Notes under the pieces: generated by a model
What the model saw: only the letters and a program-made list of their open reading frames with translations
Databases searched by the model: none
What the model was told of the DNA's origin: nothing
Position numbers and translations under genes: made by a program
Part shown: positions 57,504 to 64,000 of the stretch, piece by piece
Numbering within the stretch: position 1 is the stretch's first letter
Layout: each line of letters begins with the position of its first letter
Assembly (NCBI GenBank): GCA_011523545.1
Contig: WTGN01000029.1
Coordinates: 1-64,000 of the forward strand
Length of the DNA: 64,000 nucleotides
Direction of reading: 5' to 3'
Origin: Chloroflexota bacterium
GTDB taxonomy: Bacteria > Chloroflexota > Anaerolineae > Aggregatilineales > Phototrophicaceae

Positions 57504-58266
57504 GCAAATCTACGTTGCAGGCCTCATAAGCGTACTGCAATGTCGCCTTCCAATCGCCCAGCGGCAGGAACTCCTGCCCGACATAACCGGTGAAGCCGGT
57601 CTCGGCGATCGCGCGGCAAATCGCCGGATAATACAGTTCTTGACTCTCGTCGATTTCATTGCGCCCGGGCACGCCCGCCGTGTGGTAATGGGCGAACCAT
57701 TGATGGTTGTCGCGTATGGTTTGGATGACATCGCCCTCCATCACCTGCATGTGATAGATATCGTAAAGCAAGCGGGCATGAGGCGAGTTCACCGCCGAGA
57801 CGACTTGCACGCCCCAGGCCGTGGAATCGCACATATAGTCGGGGTGATTGACCTTGCTGTTCAGCAATTCAAGGATCAGGACCACCCCGGCCGATTCAGC
57901 GTCGCGCGCCAGCAGCTCCAGGTGTTTGATGGCGTTTTCGGCGCCGCGCCCGTCATCCATGCCATCGCGATTGCCGCTGAAGGCGATGAGGAAGGGGATA
58001 TCCCATTCGACCGCCAGTTTGAGGTTGGCCTCCGCCTGCCGCTTGATGTCATCCCAATTCGCCGGATCGTTGATGCCGACCGGAATCGGACCGTGCAATT
58101 GATGCGTCACGATTTTCATACCCTGATCGCGCACTAGCTGGAACTGCTCCACCGGCACAAGCTCCATCCCTGTGTAGCCGATCGCTTTGCATGTCCCCAG
58201 CATATCGACCAGGTCGCTGTTGTCCCTTGCGATGCACCACCATGATACTGATTGTTCGAAAGCCAT
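57499..58266 (-). CDS. Hydroxypyruvate-isomerase-like TIM-barrel protein
   Basis: Sugar-phosphate-isomerase/epimerase family, 255 residues. Metal-binding strand ends expected for the family are visible: LILELLNSKVNH (Glu), LLYDIYHMQVMEGD (Asp, His), YHTAGVPGRNEID (His) and YVGQEFLPL (Glu). The YDIYHMQ and GRNEID segments match hydroxypyruvate isomerase/OtnI-type proteins, which interconvert hydroxypyruvate and tartronate semialdehyde or 2-oxotetronate phosphates. AGGA lies eight bases before the ATG. It is four bases downstream of recJ in a leftward operon with the enolase-superfamily dehydratase. Its stop codon is supplied by a REP sequence. Confidence 0.87.
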   Translation of the reverse strand: MAFEQSVSWWCIARDNSDLVDMLGTCKAIGYTGMELVPVEQFQLVRDQGMKIVTHQLHGPIPVGINDPANWDDIKRQAEANLKLAVEWDIPFLIAFSGNRDGMDDGRGAENAIKHLELLARDAESAGVVLILELLNSKVNHPDYMCDSTAWGVQVVSAVNSPHARLLYDIYHMQVMEGDVIQTIRDNHQWFAHYHTAGVPGRNEIDESQELYYPAICRAIAETGFTGYVGQEFLPLGDWKATLQYAYEACNVDLL

Positions 58267-58678
58267 ATCGTCATTCCTGAATCTTCATCTTGAGCCAATA
58301 ATTGCGGTAGGCGCGCGTCTCGCGCAGGAGCATGCTCAGCCGCTTTTGCAGCGCGTCCAGTTGGTCGCCCGGCGCGCCATCCGCCAGCGCCAGCCGATAG
58401 TCGCCGCCCGCGCCCACTTGATAATCCAGTTTACCCATTGCGCGCAGCACTTGCAAACCGAGGGAGACGCTGCGCTCTCGTTCGCCCATGGCCGCCGCCA
58501 AAGTCTCCAGCCCGGCCAGGCCCTGCTTGCGCTTGACCGCATACTTGACCAGCGCGGCCAAACGCGCCAGGAAAGCCGGCAGTTTCTCGGTCGGCGCTCG
58601 TAGGCCAAAAAGAATCAGCCGGCTTGGATTGACAGTCGCCAAAGCCGCCGACCAAACCGCCTCCGCCGGCGGTACTGT

Positions 58679-59235
58679 CCAGACGATCAGCGTTTCGCTC
58701 GGCGCAAGCTGAAGCCGATCGACAGCGCCGTCGATCGCTTCCACTTCCGACCAGATTGTCGCCGTCGGATAGTCTTCCCGCGCTTGCGCCAGCATGTTCA
58801 GCGGCTCTGCGCAATGACGGAAGTCTTGCAGCTCGTAGGCGGGCGCCGGCGCCTCGACATCGATTGGCGCGGCGTCGAGCGGACGACAGTCCAGCCATTC
58901 GACGAGCGCTTCCCGTTCGCCCTTGTAGCGGCTGCTGCGGAGGGTATAAGCCAGGTCGAAGCGCCCGCTCGGCAAGTCGGCTTTGGCGCCGCGCCACCAG
59001 ATGACCCGCTGCCGCCGCCCACCCGCATCCTCGACTTCAACTTGCAGATGTTCGCCGCGGCGGCCCAGCCCCTTGCCGCTCGCCACTTTCAAGTTACGCG
59101 TCGCCAGAGTCAAAGGCGGGTTGCCGTTGCCAAAAGGCGCCAGGCGCTCGATATCGGCCGTCAGCGCCAACGAGATATCAGATAGCTCAAGATAACCGTC
59201 AAGAGTCAGTGCCGGCGCGGCCGGAGCGTCCCCCG
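58679..59235 (-). repeat. 557-bp tandem duplication in recJ, distal unit
   Basis: As far as I compared, identical to 59236-59792. Identity runs 58679-59238 against 59236-59795, leaving a CCA microhomology at the junction. It encodes the OB-like region between DHHA1 and the C-terminus of RecJ. Confidence 0.88.
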
Positions 59236-59792
59236 CCAGACGATCAGCGTTTCGCTCGGCGCAAGCTGAAGCCGATCGACAGCGCCGTCGATCGCTTCCA
59301 CTTCCGACCAGATTGTCGCCGTCGGATAGTCTTCCCGCGCTTGCGCCAGCATGTTCAGCGGCTCTGCGCAATGACGGAAGTCTTGCAGCTCGTAGGCGGG
59401 CGCCGGCGCCTCGACATCGATTGGCGCGGCGTCGAGCGGACGACAGTCCAGCCATTCGACGAGCGCTTCCCGTTCGCCCTTGTAGCGGCTGCTGCGGAGG
59501 GTATAAGCCAGGTCGAAGCGCCCGCTCGGCAAGTCGGCTTTGGCGCCGCGCCACCAGATGACCCGCTGCCGCCGCCCACCCGCATCCTCGACTTCAACTT
59601 GCAGATGTTCGCCGCGGCGGCCCAGCCCCTTGCCGCTCGCCACTTTCAAGTTACGCGTCGCCAGAGTCAAAGGCGGGTTGCCGTTGCCAAAAGGCGCCAG
59701 GCGCTCGATATCGGCCGTCAGCGCCAACGAGATATCAGATAGCTCAAGATAACCGTCAAGAGTCAGTGCCGGCGCGGCCGGAGCGTCCCCCG
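59236..59792 (-). repeat. 557-bp tandem duplication in recJ, proximal unit
   Basis: Second unit, in the correct frame with the RecJ N-terminus. Beyond 59795 the sequence (TCGCCCGCACGG) differs from what follows the first unit, which defines the edge. Confidence 0.88.
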
Positions 59793-61124
59793 CCATCGCC
59801 CGCACGGCGCGAGACAGCGCCCGCCGGAATTGAAATATCTTATCAGCGGGCAAGCTGAAGCCAGCCGCCATGCTGTGCCCGCCAAAGCGGATGAGCTGCT
59901 CTGACGCGCGCCCCAAAGCGGCTGTGAGATCGATCCCCTCCAGCGAACGGGCCGAGCCGCGCCCGGTCTCATCAGGCGTCGCGATAAGCGCGGCAGGCAG
60001 GCCGAACTCTTCGACAAGCCGGCTTGCTACAATGCCGATGACGCCGCTGTGCCAATCTTCGTGGCTTAGCACAAGGGCGGCGTAGTCCAGCAGCCAGGGT
60101 TCATTCTCGATCTGGGCGATGGCCGATTCATATACCTGATTCGAGAGAAACTTCCGGCGCGCGTTGTAGCTCTCCAGCGAATTGGCCAATATGCGCGCCC
60201 GCGCCCAATCGCTCGTGGTCAGCAATTCAACCGCCGGGTTGGCGTCGTCGAGCCGCCCCAGCGCGTTCAAGCGCGGCGCAATGCCGAAGCCGATATGCCC
60301 CTCGTTGAGCTCATCCGCCGCAATATCCGCCCGTTCCAGGATCGCCTTCACGCCGGGCCGCCGGTTCTCCCGCAGCAGCGCCAGGCCGCGCTGCAAGAGA
60401 TAACGCGTGTCGTCCACCTGCGGCATGACATCGGCGACGATGCCCAGAGCCACCAGGTCAAGCAAGTTGTCGCTCGCCGCCCGCCCGTTCAGCGCTTCCA
60501 TGAGCTTGAAGGCGACGCCGACGCCGGGCAACTCGCGCAAGGGGTGGCCGGCCGGCAAGCGGCGCGGGTTGACGACGGCGGCGGCCTCCGGCAGCGTCTC
60601 TGGCAGCGCATGATGATCGGTGATGATGGTATCGACACCGCGGTCCGCGGCATGTTGAACAGCGTCATGTGCGCTCACGCCGGTGTCGCAGGTGAGGAGG
60701 AGGTCGACGTCGCCATCCAGATGACGCTTCAGCGTCGGCGGGTGGATGCCGTGGCCCTCGCGGAAGCGATTCGGCACGTGGTAGCGCAGTCGCGCGCCGC
60801 GCCGCTTCAACGCCGAATAGAGCAGCGCAGTTGAGGTCTGCCCGTCAACATCAAAGTCGCCCCAAATCAGGATGCGGTCTTTATCACGCAGCGCGCGCTC
60901 CAGCCGGTCGACGGCGCGGTCGATATCGGGCAGCTCGGAGGGCGAGGCCGGGCTGTACTTCTCGGGTGAAAGGAAGCGCTCGGCTGCCGTCACGGATGTG
61001 ATGCCCTTGCGCGCTAGATATTGCGCCACCAGCGCATGCCCGCCGACATGATCAGCGAGCGCCCCCGGCAGGTCAACGGGCGCCGGCTCCCGCCATTCGC
61101 GGCGCGCGCGTTCCATCCGGGGCA

Positions 61125-62318
61125 TCAGCCGGTCAGCGTCCGTTCTTCGACGACGGTCAGGCCGTCTTGCGCCAGATCCATATTCAGGCCGGGCGCATCC
61201 GGTACTTCGATATGTCCATCAACCGGCACGAGCTTGTGCTCATAAAATACATTTGTCAGGCGGCCGATTTGGAAGAGCCACTCCTGCATCGGGCAGGTCG
61301 TCAGCGTTTGCGACGCGATGAGATGGGTCGACGGCCAGCCGCCGTGATGGGGAATCACCGGAATATCATAAGCCGAGGCCAAGGCGCAGATCTTGGTCAT
61401 TTCGCTCAAGCCGCCGGCCCAGGTGACATCGGCCTGCAAGACATCCACCGCGCGCGCGTCAAGCAGGGCTTTGATGCCCCAGCGGGTATATTCATGCTCG
61501 CCGCCGGAGATGAAGACGCCGCGGGCGTTCTGTCTCAGTTCGGCGTATTGCGGGATCAGATCCGCCAGCACCGCCTCTTCAAACCAGTAGGGGCGATACT
61601 CGCGCGAGAGTTCTATCATGCGCAGCGTGTAGGGCAGGTTCCAGCTGCTCCAGGCGTCGAACATCAGATCGCAATCGGGGCCGGCCGCCTCGCGCGCGGC
61701 GCGGATGACCGCCAGATTCTGCCTGATGCCCGCCTCGCCATCTTTGGGCGCGCATGGCAGGAACCACTTGAAGGCGGTGAAGCCCTGCGCCAGGAAGTGC
61801 CGCGTGCGCTCAACGACCTTGTTCGGCTCGACCGAGTAACCCAGCATCGACGCATAAGCGCGGATTCGGCTGCGCGTGGGCCCGCCCAGCAGTTGGTAGA
61901 CCGGCGCGTTCAAGAGCTTGCCCTTCAGGTCCCAGAGCGCCAGATCAACCTTGCTCAGGGCCATCATCGGCGTGCCTTTGCGCCCATGGATCGAATGGCG
62001 GTACATCTTGTCCCAGATGCGCTCGATCGCCTGTGGATCTTCGCCCAGGAGGATGTCGACAAAATAGCGATTGATGATGGCGATGTCTTCGTCGCCGACC
62101 GGGCCGCAGACGCCGGTCGCGCCTTGATCGGTATCAATGAGTAGGAAGTGGGCGTCGACCGGGTAAGGAGGTCCGCTTGATGTGCCGATGGGCCAGGGCG
62201 GGTCGGCCGCCAATTCCGGGTAGATGCTGGCCGGGCGCGAGAGGTGAGCTTCGCCAAGGGGCTCGTGATAATCCCACTCGGCGCTGACATGCAGGCTGCG
62301 TACGCGGTCGATTTTCAT
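61125..62318 (-). CDS. Enolase-superfamily dehydratase (L-rhamnonate dehydratase-like)
   Basis: Mandelate racemase/muconate lactonizing enzyme family, 397 residues. The barrel metal ligands are visible: LMFDAWSSWN (Asp), YWFEEAV (Glu) and ISGGEHEYTRWG (Glu); the catalytic His is in VIPHHGGWPSTH. KWFLPCAPKDGEAGI and GEHEYTRWG strongly recall L-rhamnonate dehydratase, which makes 2-keto-3-deoxy-L-rhamnonate. An HpcH/HpaI aldolase at 44769 could act on such a product. First gene of a leftward unit with recJ and the hydroxypyruvate-isomerase-like gene. The exact acid-sugar substrate needs more than the sequence. Confidence 0.88.
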   Translation of the reverse strand: MKIDRVRSLHVSAEWDYHEPLGEAHLSRPASIYPELAADPPWPIGTSSGPPYPVDAHFLLIDTDQGATGVCGPVGDEDIAIINRYFVDILLGEDPQAIERIWDKMYRHSIHGRKGTPMMALSKVDLALWDLKGKLLNAPVYQLLGGPTRSRIRAYASMLGYSVEPNKVVERTRHFLAQGFTAFKWFLPCAPKDGEAGIRQNLAVIRAAREAAGPDCDLMFDAWSSWNLPYTLRMIELSREYRPYWFEEAVLADLIPQYAELRQNARGVFISGGEHEYTRWGIKALLDARAVDVLQADVTWAGGLSEMTKICALASAYDIPVIPHHGGWPSTHLIASQTLTTCPMQEWLFQIGRLTNVFYEHKLVPVDGHIEVPDAPGLNMDLAQDGLTVVEERTLTG

Positions 62319-62619
62319 AACTACGGGCTCCTATTCACTATCAGTGTCATCCGAAGGCTATATCGCCACAAACATGCGTTTGCTATCCAGGACAGTTTGT
62401 GGCACGCGCCGACCGTTGGAGCGGATTTACTGCCGCGCAAACCAATGCGCGTCATGCCGGCGCTGCTATCCGGACGCCGCTTCCGCAGTCGCGATGCTCA
62501 GACATTAACCTTTCATGATTTTACGAGCAATTGACTGCCCAATGCAAAGTGAAGCGGCCTGCAGGTGCATTTAGCCAACCAATGTTAGCTCATTTGCTCT
62601 GCTTATTCCTGAATTCTAT

Positions 62620-62647
62620 TTGGCTTGCCTATCTGTCATGGTATATT
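62620..62647 (+). promoter_or_regulatory. Sigma70-like promoter of the antitoxin-toxin-like pair
   Basis: TTGGCT (62620-62625), 16 bases, TATATT (62642-62647). The operator palindrome begins two bases after the -10 element. Confidence 0.55.
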
Positions 62648-62648
62648 T

Positions 62649-62666
62649 GACTTGAATGTTCAAGTC
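62649..62666 (+). promoter_or_regulatory. Perfect inverted repeat, probable autoregulatory operator
   Basis: GACTTGAA-TG-TTCAAGTC: two perfect 8-base half-sites. It lies between the -10 element and a GGAGG Shine-Dalgarno (62671-62675), where a bound protein would block transcription. This is the usual position for toxin-antitoxin autoregulation. Confidence 0.65.
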
Positions 62667-62681
62667 CCTAGGAGGTGAGTT

Positions 62682-63224
62682 GTGGGTGAACAGATGGTGA
62701 CCAAAGAAAGTGTGTTGATTGCCATCGTTGCAGCTGCGGGAGAGTCTGGTCTTGATCGAGCGCAGTTGCAGAAATCAGCGTTTTTGGTAGGCGAGGAGTA
62801 TGATGGAGAGTTGCCATCGGATTTCTATCAGTTTCAGCCGTATATGTACGGACCATTCGCGCAGCGTGTATACGCGGATATTGAGCGCTTGAGCGACGGC
62901 CCGATGATTCAGATCTTTCCCGGAGACGATGGACGCCCAATTTACCGCTTGGCGGTTGGCGCCGCGCCCGAAACGCCAGGTTTGACGGAAAATCTGAAGT
63001 CGGTTGTCAGAAGAATAGTGGAATGGGTGACGAGCATGACGTTCGACGAACTCGTGCGAGCAATCTATTACCTGTACCCTGACCAGAGAGAGAACAGCGT
63101 CTTTCAAGGCTACACCGATGAGAAGGCACAGGAAGAGAGCTTTCAGCGAGGATTCTCAGAAATTTCTGCCGGCGGAGGTCGGCCAGCGCTTGAGTTGGCC
63201 GACGAACTTTCCGCGGGGCGGTAG
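62682..63224 (+). CDS. Putative antitoxin, Panacea/DUF4065-like
   Basis: 180 residues from GTG 62682, with GGAGG six bases upstream. The N-terminal half has the pattern of Panacea (SocA-like/DUF4065) domains: an opening helix, LQKSAFLVGEEY, FYQFQPYMYGPFA, QRVYADIERL, then a short beta hairpin with YRLAVGA. Panacea domains are known as interchangeable antitoxin modules. The C-terminal helices (LKSVVRRIVEWV, FDELVRAIYYLYPD) complete the fold. The next gene encodes a RelE/ParE-like protein and starts directly after this stop. The perfect palindrome upstream fits self-repression. Assignment is by pattern only. Confidence 0.6.
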   Translation: MGEQMVTKESVLIAIVAAAGESGLDRAQLQKSAFLVGEEYDGELPSDFYQFQPYMYGPFAQRVYADIERLSDGPMIQIFPGDDGRPIYRLAVGAAPETPGLTENLKSVVRRIVEWVTSMTFDELVRAIYYLYPDQRENSVFQGYTDEKAQEESFQRGFSEISAGGGRPALELADELSAGR

Positions 63225-63578
63225 ATGACTAAAGAAGTGCGCGCACTGAGCGATTTTGAAAGGCAACTTAAGAAGCTAAGTAAGAATCGTCACGGGCTGC
63301 AATCAGACTATAAAGACTTCGTTGTCAATCTGGAGGCGTCCCATCAAATTTGGAATCGCGTCAGCGATGCCGACGATGCGCCACTTTGGACTTCTCGTAT
63401 GCAGGATAGCTCGTCGAATCGTGGAAAGCGCGGAGGTTTTCGCGTTTATTTCTTTGTTACAGATACCGTAATTTGGCTAGTACATATTCAGCTTCGCAAG
63501 GATGGGGATACGGTACCCGCAAGTACGCTTCTCCGAGCGTTACGTCGGGCTGGCCTCTGGCCGCCAAGCGAGAATTAG
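63225..63578 (+). CDS. Putative toxin, RelE/ParE-like
   Basis: 117 residues; its ATG follows the partner's TAG without a gap. The fold pattern suits the RelE/ParE superfamily: an N-terminal helix pair with basic residues (FERQLKKLSKNRHG), then beta strands RGGFRVYFFVTDTVIWLVHIQLRKD, of which GGFRVYFFV and VIWLVHIQLRK match the central strands where family members carry the Arg and Lys used for mRNA cleavage. It is slightly longer than typical. Together with the upstream gene it forms a compact, AT-richer module. An mRNA interferase role is inferred, not shown. Confidence 0.6.
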   Translation: MTKEVRALSDFERQLKKLSKNRHGLQSDYKDFVVNLEASHQIWNRVSDADDAPLWTSRMQDSSSNRGKRGGFRVYFFVTDTVIWLVHIQLRKDGDTVPASTLLRALRRAGLWPPSEN

Positions 63579-63661
63579 GCAATCGCAGGATTTGTAACGC
63601 AAGGCTGGATTCGTACACGGCAGCCTCTGACATCACTGTTTCAACCCCGTTTAACGCCGGG

Positions 63662-64000
63662 CTAAAACTCAATCTCAGCGATCTGATCCAAATCCAGCGA
63701 GAAGGCGTCTTCTTCTTCGACGTCCTCAAATTCATCAAAGTCGGCATCTTCCAGGCGCCCGGCCCCGCCCCGGTCACAGTGGGACCGGTAGCTGCAGAAG
63801 CGGCAGCGGCGCTCTTCGTCGGTCAGCGGGAAGGCGTCGGCGCGGTCAATCGCGGCGATCATATCGGAGAGCAGGGCTTCGTCTTCGCGCATCTGCGCCG
63901 CCGAATAATCGAAGCTGAGGCGCTCGCCTTCCAGGGCCACGTAAACATAATCCATGCGGATGCGCTCCGGCGCGATAGCCTCGCCAGCGAGCAGATGGGC
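63662..64000 (-). CDS. PD-(D/E)XK (RecB-like) nuclease, C-terminal part, cut by window edge
   Basis: The reading frame is open through the right edge, so only about the last 112 residues are seen. They contain a helix with MREDEALLSDMIAAID, then CRFCSYRSHC, the Cys cluster which, with an upstream Cys, holds a [4Fe-4S] centre in AddB/Cas4/RecB-type nucleases. The C-terminus is very acidic (DADFDEFEDVEEEDAF). The catalytic Asp/Glu-x-Lys should lie beyond 64000. No cas genes or CRISPR repeats are in the window, so Cas4 identity has no support. Confidence 0.7.
   Translation of the reverse strand, partial: AHLLAGEAIAPERIRMDYVYVALEGERLSFDYSAAQMREDEALLSDMIAAIDRADAFPLTDEERRCRFCSYRSHCDRGGAGRLEDADFDEFEDVEEEDAFSLDLDQIAEIEF

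Larger units (their letters stand above)
58271..61125 (-). pseudogene. recJ: recJ single-strand exonuclease gene disrupted by tandem duplication
   Basis: RecJ is the 5'-3' single-strand DNA exonuclease of the DHH family. From 61125 the frame shows WGDFDVDGQTS, ITDHHALPETLPEA, LGIVADVMPQ, HSGVIGIVASRLVEEF and GGHSMAAGF, the full catalytic core. Removing one 557-bp copy of the duplicated segment restores one frame of about 765 residues ending at 58271. With both copies (557 is not a multiple of three) the first frame stops at 59206 after 639 residues, with a wrong C-terminus (WRGTLRPRRH). The real C-terminal part then lies out of frame in 58271-58678. The DHH/DHHA1 core survives, so partial activity is possible. 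It overlaps the upstream gene's stop by one base. Confidence 0.85.
62319..62681. other. 363-bp divergent intergenic region with promoter and palindromic operator
   Basis: AT-richer than its surroundings. The right end contains a TTGGCT/TATATT promoter and a perfect inverted repeat before the gene at 62682. The left 280 bases show no coding potential or repeat that I can identify; the promoter of the leftward dehydratase operon should lie near 62330-62400. Confidence 0.5.

Noticed and set aside
58271..59554. 427-codon minus-strand frame beginning MARRQSR, as a separate gene after recJ
   Set aside because: Its first ~110 residues are out-of-frame RecJ sequence created by the tandem duplication; only the remainder is true RecJ C-terminus.
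63662..64000. Cas4 identity for the Cys-cluster nuclease at the right edge
   Set aside because: Only the C-terminus is visible, and no CRISPR repeats or other cas genes are present; RecB-like PD-(D/E)XK is as far as the sequence goes.
1..64000. tRNA, rRNA or riboswitch genes
   Set aside because: I looked for tRNA-like ends and conserved rRNA or riboswitch cores in the gaps and found none; a dedicated scan could still detect a divergent small RNA.

Overview
The window is a GC-rich (roughly 60% by eye) bacterial chromosome segment, densely coded on both strands. No 16S, tRNA or other strict taxonomic marker was seen. The gene mix suggests a Chloroflexota (Anaerolineae-like) heterotroph: many SDR, Gfo/Idh/MocA and enolase-superfamily enzymes, an LLM/F420-type oxidoreductase, PhyH, hydantoinase A/B, several carbohydrate ABC importers without their own ATPase, and membrane proteins carrying GT39-associated-type beta-sandwich tails. 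This assignment is inference.

Layout. 0.1-3.9 kb: end of a sugar ABC importer operon (two permeases) with a Gfo/Idh/MocA dehydrogenase and a TIM-barrel sugar isomerase. 3.9-4.8 kb: AT-richer islet with a small acidic protein and an HNH nuclease gene interrupted by an in-frame TGA. 4.8-8.4 kb (minus): zinc alcohol dehydrogenase and three tandem paralogous SDRs. 8.5-19.3 kb: NAD-linked formate dehydrogenase and molybdenum-cofactor operon (Mo subunit, NuoE-NuoF fusion, NuoG-like Fe-S subunit, FdhD, MobA, MoeA, MoeA-PBP fusion), split by two consecutive MntA/HepT-type toxin-antitoxin pairs; the second toxin gene overlaps mobA. 19.3-25.9 kb (minus): hydantoinase A and B, a sarcosine/N-methyl amino-acid oxidase, an SDR and an unknown gene. 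Sarcosine oxidation releases formaldehyde, so this block and the formate dehydrogenase may be metabolically linked.

26-34.3 kb: UgpB-like binding protein and two permeases, an EEP phosphodiesterase/nuclease, a LacI regulator with a candidate operator over the operon promoter, a Gfo/Idh/MocA enzyme and a convergent GH4 glycosidase. 34.5-37.3 kb: DEAD-box helicase and M20 peptidase. 37.3-43.3 kb: three paralogous polytopic membrane proteins with C-terminal beta-rich domains, plus a secreted protein made of two repeats. 43.3-45.6 kb: cupin, 2-hydroxyacid dehydrogenase and HpcH/HpaI aldolase. 45.9-51.0 kb: VanZ-like protein, LLM oxidoreductase, tRNA-dihydrouridine synthase, two tiny membrane proteins with their own promoter and terminator, a sugar-nucleotide epimerase and a PhyH oxygenase.

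51.2-56.0 kb: a third ABC importer with a terminator after the binding-protein gene, followed by an alkaline-phosphatase-fold hydrolase with Thr at the usual sulfatase Cys/Ser position. 56-62.3 kb: small coiled-coil/TM protein, EamA transporter, hydroxypyruvate-isomerase-like enzyme, recJ broken by an exact 557-bp tandem duplication, and a rhamnonate-dehydratase-like enolase-superfamily enzyme. 62.6-63.6 kb: putative Panacea-like antitoxin and RelE/ParE-like toxin behind a perfect inverted-repeat operator. The right edge cuts a PD-(D/E)XK nuclease.

Across the window run at least eleven intergenic GTAG-type REP palindromes, six of them in three inverted doublets of 73-76 bp (REPIN-like). A second, C-rich palindrome family is present in four copies, one of which supplies the end of a coding sequence.
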